A DNA stretch of 12,586 bases, taken from contig MU646495.1 of NCBI GenBank assembly GCA_026770585.1, positions 539,668-552,253 of the forward strand. The letters run 5' to 3'. Below the pieces are notes generated by a model. That model was given only the letters and a program-made list of their open reading frames with translations. It did no database searches and was not told where the DNA came from. This document shows, piece after piece, positions 6,916 through 12,586 of this stretch. The position numbers were made by a program, and so were the translations under genes. This stretch comes from Baffinella frigidus (taxonomy: Eukaryota; Cryptophyceae; Cryptomonadales; Baffinellaceae). Numbering within the stretch: the first letter of the stretch is position 1; each line of letters starts with the position of its first letter.

Positions 6916-6969
6916 GTTCGAGTCGATCTTCACAATCTGCCAGTCTTCTGGGAAGTCGGTGATCTCAGA
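6916..6969 (-). CDS. Putative upstream MBD-like microexon, minus strand
   Basis: Between two telomere-like blocks the minus strand encodes SEITDFPEDWQIVKIDSN. MBDs typically begin with a P-x-G/D-W turn and a beta-strand of this kind, and this piece lies upstream of the YISPCGKKF exon on the same strand. On the minus strand it is preceded by CCCCAAAGCAG and followed by GTGCGC, so AG and GT borders are present and both junctions are phase 0, compatible with the downstream exon. The intervening 580 bp would be an intron. The module is only 54 bp, so this rests on context; no transcript evidence is available. Confidence 0.33.
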
Positions 6970-6977
6970 CTGCTTTG

Positions 6978-7036
6978 GGGTTTAGGGGTTAGGGTTGAGG
7001 CATTAGGGTTACGACATTAGGGTTCAGGCAGTAGGG
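6978..7036 (+). repeat. Telomere-like block 4
   Basis: Short stretch of TTTAGGGGTTAGGG followed by CATTAGGGT and CAGTAGGGT variants. It lies immediately upstream (minus sense) of the MBD-like microexon. Confidence 0.75.
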
Positions 7037-7120
7037 TCAAACCGCGGCGTGGTCCGAGGCGGGGGGGCGCGAGCGTAGGAACACCGTCGACACCCCCACG
7101 AAGGCGTCGACACTCGTCAA
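7037..7120 (-). pseudogene. FLRSxPxAS module, minus-strand copy
   Basis: The minus frame is open for about 29 codons: VDAFVGVSTVFLRSRPPAS, then DHAAV and TGA (7037-7039). It lacks an ATG. Compared with the plus copy it has lost three residues in the middle, a whole-codon difference, and otherwise aligns in frame. Family unknown. Confidence 0.35.
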
Positions 7121-7145
7121 CGAACATTACTACACAGATGCTTTC

Positions 7146-7204
7146 CTATCACTATTACTATAACTATTACTATTACTGTTACTATTACTATTGCTGTCAC
7201 TATT
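7146..7204. repeat. ACTATT/ACTGTT microsatellite
   Basis: About nine imperfect hexamer units of the type CTATTA, with CTGTTA and CTGTCA variants. It occupies the loop of the surrounding inverted repeat. Confidence 0.85.
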
Positions 7205-7286
7205 GCTGGGCAATTGTGTGGTACTTTTCGTTGCCAGAAACTAGTGTATTTATTCGGCGTAGGGTTTAGGGTTGAGGGGTTGATAG

Positions 7287-7396
7287 CGACCTGCCGTCGG
7301 AGCCGTCCCAACGTTCTTGGGGGTCTCGGCGGTGTACGCAGACTTCCTCCGCTCGCACCCCGCCGCCTCGCACCACGCCATTGCCTCCAACGGCAG
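7287..7396 (+). pseudogene. FLRSxPxAS module, plus-strand exon-like copy
   Basis: This 110-bp segment is bounded by GATAG (AG at 7285-7286) and by GGCAG|GTGA (GT at 7397-7398), the borders expected of an internal exon. Its frame reads AVPTFLGVSAVYADFLRS, then HPAASHHAIASNG. The peptide looks structured, with a hydrophobic stretch followed by a helix-like FLRS segment. It is homologous to the minus copy at 7037-7120 and the fragment at 7473-7505. No domain is recognised. Sequence on either side is telomere-like (plus orientation upstream, minus orientation downstream). Confidence 0.35.
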
Positions 7397-7400
7397 GTGA

Positions 7401-7472
7401 CTAACCTATAGAACCTACACCCTACGCCCCGGCAAACCCTAAATCTTAAACCCCAAGCGCTGAACCCCAAAC
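7401..7472 (-). repeat. Reverse-oriented telomere-like block
   Basis: AACCTACACCCTACG, AAACCCTAAATC, TTAAACCCC and GAACCCCAAACC show the C-rich strand on plus. It lies between two copies of the FLRSxPxAS module. Confidence 0.75.
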
Positions 7473-7505
7473 CTCCGCTCGCGCCCCCCCGTCTCGAACG
7501 ACGCG
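7473..7505 (+). pseudogene. FLRSxPxAS module, third partial copy
   Basis: Eleven codons read LRSRPPVSNDA, in frame with the LRSRPPAS..HAA peptides of the other copies. DNA similarity (CTCCGCTCGCGCCCCCCCG) is strong over about 33 bp. It is a short fragment between telomere-like blocks of opposite orientation. Confidence 0.4.
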
Positions 7506-7520
7506 TGCACCTGGGAATTA

Positions 7521-7725
7521 GGGTGCAGGGTTTAGGGGGTAGGGTTTAGGGTTTGGGGTATATAAAGGGTTGAGGGGATAGGGCCTAGGGTTTAGGGTGT
7601 AGGGTTTAGGGTGTAAAGGGTTTAGGGTATGAAGGATTTAGGGTTTAGGGTTCGGGTTTAGGGTTCAGGTTTTGGGGTTCGGGGTCAGGTTTTCAGGGTT
7701 TCGGGTTCGGGGTCAGGTTCTGGCT
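7521..7725 (+). repeat. Telomere-like block 5
   Basis: Repeats of the type GGGTTTAGGG, GTGTAGGGTTTAGGG and TTCGGGGTCAGG on plus. Homology decays towards the right, grading into the 174-bp duplication. Confidence 0.88.
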
Positions 7726-7733
7726 GGGTATTG

Positions 7734-8081
7734 CAGGCGCTGCGAACGCCCTGCCACGCACCCCCCGCGCCCCCCTGCCCCCGGAGCAGCGAGTCAGGTC
7801 CGCTTGCGGATTCCTAGTTGGCGGGCACCCAGCCACGCAGCGGGGCGGCGCCGTGAGGCACCCGTGGGGCGCGCATGGGGCGGAGTGTGGGACCTTGCTT
7901 GAGCCTACAGGCGCTGCGAACGCCCTGCCACGCCCCCGCGCCTCCCTGCCCCCGGCGCAGCGAGTCAGATCATTCGCTTGCGGATTCCGAGTTGGCGGGC
8001 ACCCAACCACGCAGCGGGGCGGCGCCGTGAGGCACCCGTGGGGCACTCACGGCGCGGGGTGGGTGACCTTGCTTGAGCCTA
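7734..8081. repeat. 174-bp tandem duplication, GC-rich
   Basis: CAGGCGCTGCGAACGCCCTG starts at 7734 and 7908, and a third unit (CAGGCGGTGGGAGCC) begins at 8082 and diverges at once. Both units are 174 bp despite small compensating indels. They share CTTGCGGATTCC, GTTGGCGGGCACCCA and GTGAGGCACCCGTGGGGC. Because 174 is 3 x 58, frames on both strands run through both units, so the open frames are weak coding evidence. Each unit follows a ..CAG border resembling a 3' splice site. Confidence 0.9.
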
Positions 8082-8206
8082 CAGGCGGTGGGAGCCGCCT
8101 ACCGCAGCCCCCGTCCCCGCCCTTGACGTTCCGCCGGACTCGCCATTTTCTCCTGGTCTCTAAAGTCAATTCCGTCCAAAGTCAATCATTCATCGCAATT
8201 TCGCAG

Positions 8207-8555
8207 ACTCAAATTATTTCGGGATTTCCCGAATTCAGTCAACTTTTTGCACCGATCTGCGCGTTTTTTGGATTTTAGTCAAATTTTTGCACCGATCTGA
8301 GTTTTTGAATTCCAGTCAGAAATTATTCGGGATTTCCCGAACTCAAATTATTCGGGATTTCCCGAATTCAGTCAACTTTTTGCACCGATCTGCGCGTTTT
8401 TTTGGATTTTAGTCAAATTTTTGCACCGATCTGAGTTTTTGAATTCCAGTCAGAAATTATTCGGGATTTCCCGAACTCAAATTATTCGGGATTTCCCGAA
8501 TTCAGTCAACTTTTTGCATTTTTTTGGATTTTAGTCAAATTTTTGCACCGATCTA
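8207..8555. repeat. 133/134-bp tandem array with paired palindromes
   Basis: Units begin GAATTCAGTCAACTTTTTGC at 8231, 8364 and 8498; the third is shortened. TTCGGGATTTCCCGAA, two 7-base arms around TT, occurs at 8218, 8326, 8351, 8460 and 8485, the last four as pairs exactly 25 bp apart. TTTTTGCACCGATCT occurs five times. The array ends about 135 bp before the ATG of the TPR gene, so it may belong to that promoter region. Confidence 0.93.
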
Positions 8556-8560
8556 CTTTC

Positions 8561-8572
8561 TCGACTTGTCGA
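8561..8572. promoter_or_regulatory. Palindrome TCGACTTGTCGA upstream of TPR gene
   Basis: Two 5-base arms around a TT centre, the same TT-spaced design as the palindromes in the adjacent array. It lies about 118 bp before the ATG. A protein-binding role is inference from position and symmetry only. Confidence 0.25.
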
Positions 8573-8689
8573 GCCCTCAAAAGGTCAGGGGGGGTTCGGG
8601 TTCTGGCTCATCCAACAAAACGTTCCAAGAACACGAGAAAAAAAAACTCAAACCAGTAATCCCAGTAACGTCAGTCATCTCAACCAAGA

Positions 8690-9757
8690 ATGTCTTTCAA
8701 TGATACCGACGACTCCATGTCCACGCTCCCCCGCGACACTGCGCCGCCTTACGCGCAGGTGTTCGAGACTCCTACTGCTCGTCCTCCTCTTGCCACTCCT
8801 CATCCTACTGCTACTCTTACCACCTCGATGCAGCACATCTCGACGCAGCACATTTACGTCGTCGCTGCGCCCGTGGGATCCTTCGGTCGTCCTCGTACCA
8901 AGTCTACCCCCCGCAACCAGGACACCAACGCCATCAACGCGGCACTCCGTCTCAAGTCGAATCAGGCAACCGCACTGAAAAAGGCCGACGGGCACGACAG
9001 CATGGCCGATAACTACCTGTCGCAGGGAAAGTACGAGGCGGCGTTTTCGCAGTGCACGCAGAGCAGAAACATCTATCGTGAGGTGCATGGGTCAGACCAC
9101 CCTGAGGTGGCCGCCGTGTACAACTTCATGGCCCTCGTGCGCCGGAAGCAGGGAAGGAATGAGGAGGCGCTGAATCTTGACAAGAAGAGCCTCGCCATCA
9201 TGATCAAGTCTCACGGGGCAGCCAGCAAGGAAGTCGGCCACTTCGCTATCGTTTTCTACAACATGGCCGGCGAGTACGTGAAGCAGGGAAAGTATAAGAA
9301 GGCGGTGGGGATGCACACCAAGAGCGTCGACATCACCATCAAGGTTCACGGGCCCCACCACACGGACGTGGCCGACTCCTACGACAGCATCACCGACGTG
9401 TACAACGCTTGGGGCGACGCGTGTGAGAAGCAGGGCAAGCACGCGGAGGCGCTGGAGACGAGGAAGAAGGCCCTGGACTTCAAGACCAAGGCGTTCGGGC
9501 CGAAGCACATCTTTCGCCCTACTGCTACTTCTACCACCTTCATGCAGCCCGTGTACGTCGTCGCTACGCCCGTGGACTCCTCCATCGCTGCCAGCAACAA
9601 CATTCCGATGGCGGAGGTGGTCACCGTGGGGCCGCTGGAGACGGATACCCACCTCGAGGAGACGGGCCAGCAGAAGAAAAAGAGGGGAAACAGCGAGTAT
9701 AACGCCTACCAAACGAAGAGGGCGAAGATGCAGGCTGCGCGGGAAGGCCACCGATGA
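8690..9757 (+). CDS. Kinesin-light-chain-type TPR repeat protein
   Basis: Intron-free frame of 355 codons. The ATG has A at -3 (AAGAATG) and follows a short A-rich leader. Residues 1-95 are low-complexity and Pro/Thr-rich. Four TPR-like helix pairs follow, at about 100-133, 141-174, 186-219 and 238-271. Each has the KQGK/R..EEAL..KKSLxI/KALDxK pattern, and acidic/His linkers (HGSDHPEV, HGPHHTDV) typical of kinesin-light-chain-like TPRs. Such domains bind peptides; the partner is unknown, and no motor, NB-ARC or kinase domain is present. The C-terminal tail is basic (QKKKRG, KRAK), a possible nuclear signal. Residues about 39-64 and 277-298 share PTATxTTxMQ..YVVAxPV, so the TPR block is flanked by duplicated sequence. 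The stop probably reflects a frameshift (see 9744-9947). Upstream is a palindromic tandem array. Confidence 0.87.
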   Translation: MSFNDTDDSMSTLPRDTAPPYAQVFETPTARPPLATPHPTATLTTSMQHISTQHIYVVAAPVGSFGRPRTKSTPRNQDTNAINAALRLKSNQATALKKADGHDSMADNYLSQGKYEAAFSQCTQSRNIYREVHGSDHPEVAAVYNFMALVRRKQGRNEEALNLDKKSLAIMIKSHGAASKEVGHFAIVFYNMAGEYVKQGKYKKAVGMHTKSVDITIKVHGPHHTDVADSYDSITDVYNAWGDACEKQGKHAEALETRKKALDFKTKAFGPKHIFRPTATSTTFMQPVYVVATPVDSSIAASNNIPMAEVVTVGPLETDTHLEETGQQKKKRGNSEYNAYQTKRAKMQAAREGHR

Positions 9758-9947
9758 GGCGGAACAGGAGATGGTTGCGGCTGCATCGGCGGTCGTCCTG
9801 GCCGAGATGCACCAGCTTCGATCGACCCTGCCAAGCGCGCGCGACGGAGAGGGGACGCGCGTGAGCGCCGCCACCGGCTCTTCGCGGTCGCACTCGGAGC
9901 ACGCTGCCTACGACCCGCATGGGGACACGGAGAGCGACGAGGAGTAG
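9744..9947 (+). CDS. Probable C-terminal continuation of the TPR protein in +1 frame
   Basis: The frame offset by one base from the TPR gene is open across the TPR stop and ends TAG at 9945-9947. From 9744 it reads KATDEAEQEMVAAASAVVL, then AEMHQLRSTL, a Ser/Thr-rich stretch and an acidic end, DTESDEE. Its composition is natural for a eukaryotic nuclear or cytosolic tail and continues the helix-forming KRAKMQAAR segment. One fewer base in the GGG at 9741-9743 would join the frames into about 418 codons. Alternatives are a real inactivating frameshift, a short intron not recognised here, or a chance frame in GC-rich DNA. Confidence 0.45.
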   Translation, partial: KATDEAEQEMVAAASAVVLAEMHQLRSTLPSARDGEGTRVSAATGSSRSHSEHAAYDPHGDTESDEE

Positions 9948-10418
9948 ACAGTGTGAGGATCGGGTCCAGGACGAGCCCGCCTCGGGCCATTAGGCCGACT
10001 GTATCCGGGGTGAGGCCACACAGGCGGCGGCTTGCGCTGCAAAGCACGACCCACGAAGCACGAAGCGCGTGCAGGACGCAGGTTACAAGTTGGCAAGACA
10101 AGGGGCGCCGGGAGGTGGTGGACGCGCGCGGCCCCTGCCACGACCAACCTTGCTTTTCCTCTGAGAAGACCAACGCTTGCTTTTCCTCTCCGAGCTTTTC
10201 AAGGTGGGGACGTTGTTGTCAGCATTTTATGCAGGAGGTGCTGGTGCAACCGGGGGTGTATTTTAAGAGAGTGGCACCATTAAGGGAAGGGTGCGGGCGG
10301 CGGTGGGCGAGGGCACTGGGTTGAGAGCTGAGGGGCGGGGGAGAGGGATACGTAATACAAAAGAACAAAAACGCTCCAACTCCCTGTGTTTCGATCCCGA
10401 ATGGTTCGGGGGGGGGTG
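9948..10418. other. About 470 bp downstream of the TPR gene, nothing recognised
   Basis: GC-rich unique sequence without a convincing gene, a canonical AATAAA signal or repeats. Open frames on both strands overlap one another and carry no family features. It presumably holds the 3' UTR of the TPR gene. Confidence 0.5.
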
Positions 10419-10743
10419 GGAGCGAGAGCGTGAGCGAGAGAAATAGAAAGAGAAATAGAGAGAGGGAGAGAGAGAGAGCGCGCGAGCGAGAGCGAGAGAG
10501 AGAGAGAGAGAGAAGAGAGAGAGCGAGAAAGAGAGAGAGAGAGGGAGAGAGAAAGAGACAGAGAGAGTGAGTGAGTGGGCGAGAGCGAGCGAGCGAGTGA
10601 GCGAGAGAGAGAGAGGGAGAGGAGAGAGAGAGAGAAGCGAGAGAACATTGAAGAGAGAGAGAGAGAGAACAGAGAGAGAGAGAGAGAGGAGAGAGAAGAG
10701 AGAGAAGAGAAAGAGAAGAGTAGAGAGAGAGGGGAGAGTGAGC

Positions 10744-10779
<36 letters not shown>

Positions 10780-10803
10780 GCGAGAGAGAGAGAGAGAGAG
10801 AGC
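10419..10803 (+). repeat. GA/GAGC microsatellite
   Basis: About 385 bp of (GA)n interspersed with GAGC, GAAA and GTGA units, purine-only over long runs. It forces Ser/Leu or Arg/Glu frames on both strands that are not genes. A polypurine tract of this length could form triplex DNA. Confidence 0.97.
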
Positions 10804-10813
10804 AAGCACGCGA

Positions 10814-11032
10814 ATGGCGCCCCTGCCGACGGAATCCGAAAAGGAAACCAACATGGGACAAGACCACAAAGCAATAGGAGAGGTTGGGGATGATCGATTC
10901 AGGAATGCTGCAGCTGCTAGGGCCATGCTGCAGACACGCTCCAGTGTCCGCCTATGGTGGGAGCTCGAACAACCTAACGGGCCGCAAGGATCTGGCGGAC
11001 GGCCGCAGACATCGAGGAAAGAGGAGGAGTGA
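10814..11032 (+). CDS. Weak hypothetical small protein (72 codons)
   Basis: ATG-started frame just after the GA microsatellite, beginning MAPLPTESEKETNMGQD and containing FRNAAAARAMLQTRSSVRL. Composition is balanced, unlike the low-complexity frames beside it, but no family, splice site or promoter supports it. Minus-strand frames are also open here. Confidence 0.18.
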   Translation: MAPLPTESEKETNMGQDHKAIGEVGDDRFRNAAAARAMLQTRSSVRLWWELEQPNGPQGSGGRPQTSRKEEE

Positions 11033-11330
11033 CAGCAGACGTGCACGAACATAACGTGTGCGGGCTCGGGAGGGGGCAATTCGGGACAGCCAAGAGTTGG
11101 TTCGCGCACCCAGACACGCCACAGCCCACCCCCAGACTGGTGCGTGGGGTCAGAGGCTCGGGGTGTGCACCTGCACTCGGATGCTTCCGTCCTGCATTTC
11201 TGCAAGTTTGCAACTTCGAAGGAGAACCCACAGCTGCGCACCACCCCGAGATCGCCCCCGCGGCAGCCACCAACGTGTACCTGCAACGGCCTGGTAGTTC
11301 ATTGCCTCGGGGCAAGTTGACTTGTAGAAG
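11033..11330. other. Unique island before the terminal array, no gene called
   Basis: GC-rich non-repetitive sequence with open frames on both strands. None has recognisable domains or a clear start. It is bounded by the telomere-like array starting at about 11331. Confidence 0.4.
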
Positions 11331-12586
11331 GAGGGTTTAGGGTTTAGGGGTTTGGGTCTAGTGTGCAGGTTTGAGGTTCTAAGGTACAGGGTGTAGGGTT
11401 TAGGGTATATGATATAGGGTATATGGTGTAGGGTCTGGAGTGTAGGGTGTATGGTGTAGGGTTTAGGGTCTAGGGTTGAGGGTTGAGGGTTCAGATGGAT
11501 TCCAAAAGGAGGGTTTAAGGTTTAGGGTTTAGGGTTTAGGGTTTAGGGTCTAGGGTCTAGGGTCTAGGGTCTAGGGTCTAGGTTTTAGGGTCGAGGGCTA
11601 AGGGCTAAGGGTTTCGAGTTTCAAGTTTGGGGTTGAGGTTTTACGGTTGTTTAGGGTTTAGGGTTTAGGGTTTAGATTTAGGGTTTAGGGTTTATGGTAA
11701 GGGGTTGGAGTTCAGGGTTTGGGGTCTGGGGATCGGGGTGTGAGGTTGAGGTTAGGGGTTGGGGGTTAGTGTTGGGGGTTAGGGTTGAGGGTTGAGGGTT
11801 GAGGATTGCGGGTTGAGGTTTGGGGTTTAGGATTTGAGAGCTTACAGTGTAGGGTTGAGAGTTTAGGGTTTAGGGTTTAGGGTTTAGGTGTGAGTGTTTA
11901 AGGTTTAGGGTTCAGGGTTTGGGGTTGAATGTGCAGGGTATAGGGTTTGAAGTTCAGAGTTTAGGGTTCAGGGTTTAGGATTTATGGTGTGGGGTATAGG
12001 GTTTGAGGATGAGGGGTTTGGGTTTAGGGTTTAGGGTCAGGGGTCTAGGGTTTAGGGTTGAGGGCTTAGGGTTCAGGGTTGAGGGTTGAGGGTTCAGGTT
12101 TTGGAGTTTGCGGTTTAGGGTTTGGTGCTTAGGTGCGAGAGTTTTCGGTTGCTTCGGTTTGAGAGTTTTAGGGTTTAGGGTTTAGGGTTCAGGTTGTAGG
12201 GTTTATGGTTGAAGGTGTAGGGTAAAGGGTTTACAAGTCAGGGTGTAGAGTTTAGGATTTGGGGTTTAGGGTTGAGGATTTGTGTTGTGAGGTGTAGTGT
12301 TTGAGGTTTAGGGGTTTGGGTTTGGAGTTCAGAGTTTGGGGTCTAGGGTTTAGGGTTTAGGGTTCAGGGTTGAGGGTTGAGGGTTTGGTGTTAAGAGTTT
12401 ATGTTTATGGTATGATGTTTTGGGTTTACGGCTTAGGTCTTAGGGTTTAGGGTCGAGGGTTTAGGGTTTAGGGTTTAGGGTTTAGGGTTTAGGGTTTAGG
12501 GTTTAGGGTTTAGGGTTTAGGGTGTAGAGTTTAGGGTTTGGGGGTTGAGATTTAGAGTGTAGGGTTTGGGTTTTAAGGGTTTAGGG
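11331..12586 (+). repeat. Long degenerate telomere-like array, block 6, runs off the window
   Basis: TTTAGGG-type repeats to the right edge in plus orientation. Four perfect TTTAGGG units at 11521-11548 switch directly to four TCTAGGG units at 11549-11576, and nine perfect TTTAGGG units lie at 12460-12522. Other parts are variant-rich (TTGAGGG, TTCAGGG, GTAGGG, TATAGGG). The G-rich strand points right, as expected for a right chromosome end, but the degeneracy shows this is not the terminal telomere. Confidence 0.95.

Larger units (their letters stand above)
7037..7396. repeat. Large inverted repeat with FLRSxPxAS module in both arms
   Basis: The right arm on plus (7287-7396) and the left arm on minus (7037-7110) encode related peptides (TFLGVSAVYADFLRSHPAAS and AFVGVSTVFLRSRPPAS). 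Inner ends also pair: CAACGAACATTACTACACA (7119-7137) against the complement of TGTGTGGTACTTTTCGTTG (7215-7233), 16 of 19. The centre is an ACTATT microsatellite (7146-7204). It is an inverted duplication or fold-back element. Confidence 0.7.

Noticed and set aside
8218-8500. Heat-shock elements from TTC..GAA motifs
   Set aside because: Spacing does not follow the alternating nGAAn pattern of heat-shock elements.
8207-8555. CRISPR-like appearance of regularly spaced palindromes
   Set aside because: The whole 133/134-bp unit is repeated, including the supposed spacers, and the context is eukaryotic.
8700-8978. Leu-rich plus frame resembling a membrane protein
   Set aside because: It is an alternate frame of the Pro/Thr/Ser codon-rich N-terminus of the TPR gene.
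9092-9874. 260-codon minus-strand frame
   Set aside because: It is the shadow of the TPR gene, whose plus frame has clear TPR periodicity; the minus peptide is Arg/Val/Leu-rich without domains.
10219-11286. 355-codon minus-strand frame rich in Ser-Leu
   Set aside because: It is the translation of the GA microsatellite on the opposite strand; equally long frames occur in other registers, and the ends have no family features.
11331-12586. True terminal telomere
   Set aside because: The array is strongly degenerate and runs off the window; only short pure TTTAGGG runs exist.

Overview
The window looks like a nuclear, subtelomeric stretch from a eukaryote, probably a protist alga. Several blocks consist of degenerate plant/algal-type telomere repeat (TTTAGGG and one-base variants), and the G-rich strand runs 5'->3' to the right edge, so the chromosome end most likely lies to the right. 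There is no bacterial-style gene packing, operon, rRNA, tRNA or CRISPR array. The one clear gene encodes a tetratricopeptide-repeat (TPR) protein of kinesin-light-chain style, a class common in algal protists. The species cannot be fixed from sequence alone.

Layout. 1-3700 holds no recognisable gene but is rich in repeats: a 22-bp direct repeat 174 bp apart inside an open minus frame, a 'CCGGTCGG..GTTTTCTT' minisatellite (467-633), two MITE-like inverted repeats (639-778, 1035-1248), and two clusters of a 'CCCTAAGATGGAGAT' repeat with G runs of up to 14 (1439-1865, 2470-2660). 3716-8100 is a mosaic of telomere-like blocks in both orientations with short islands of codon-structured sequence. 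These islands include a 3'-end-like module present three times (5375-5802), minus-strand exons resembling a methyl-CpG-binding domain (6019-6336 and 6916-6969), a 'FLRSxPxAS' module present three times (7037-7505), and a 174-bp tandem duplication (7734-8081). Most islands lack a start codon and look like exons or gene fragments.

8207-8555 is a 133/134-bp tandem array carrying paired palindromes, directly upstream of the TPR gene (8690-9757). That gene appears to continue in another frame to 9947 after an apparent one-base frameshift. 9948-10418 is featureless. 10419-10803 is a GA-rich microsatellite. 10804-11330 is a unique island with only weak ORFs. 11331-12586 is a long degenerate telomere-like array that includes homogenised variant sub-blocks.

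No multi-gene system can be demonstrated. The most interesting feature is the mosaic itself: small conserved-frame modules duplicated in both orientations, bounded by a shared 14-base inverted-repeat core and embedded in telomere-like sequence that could serve as intron.
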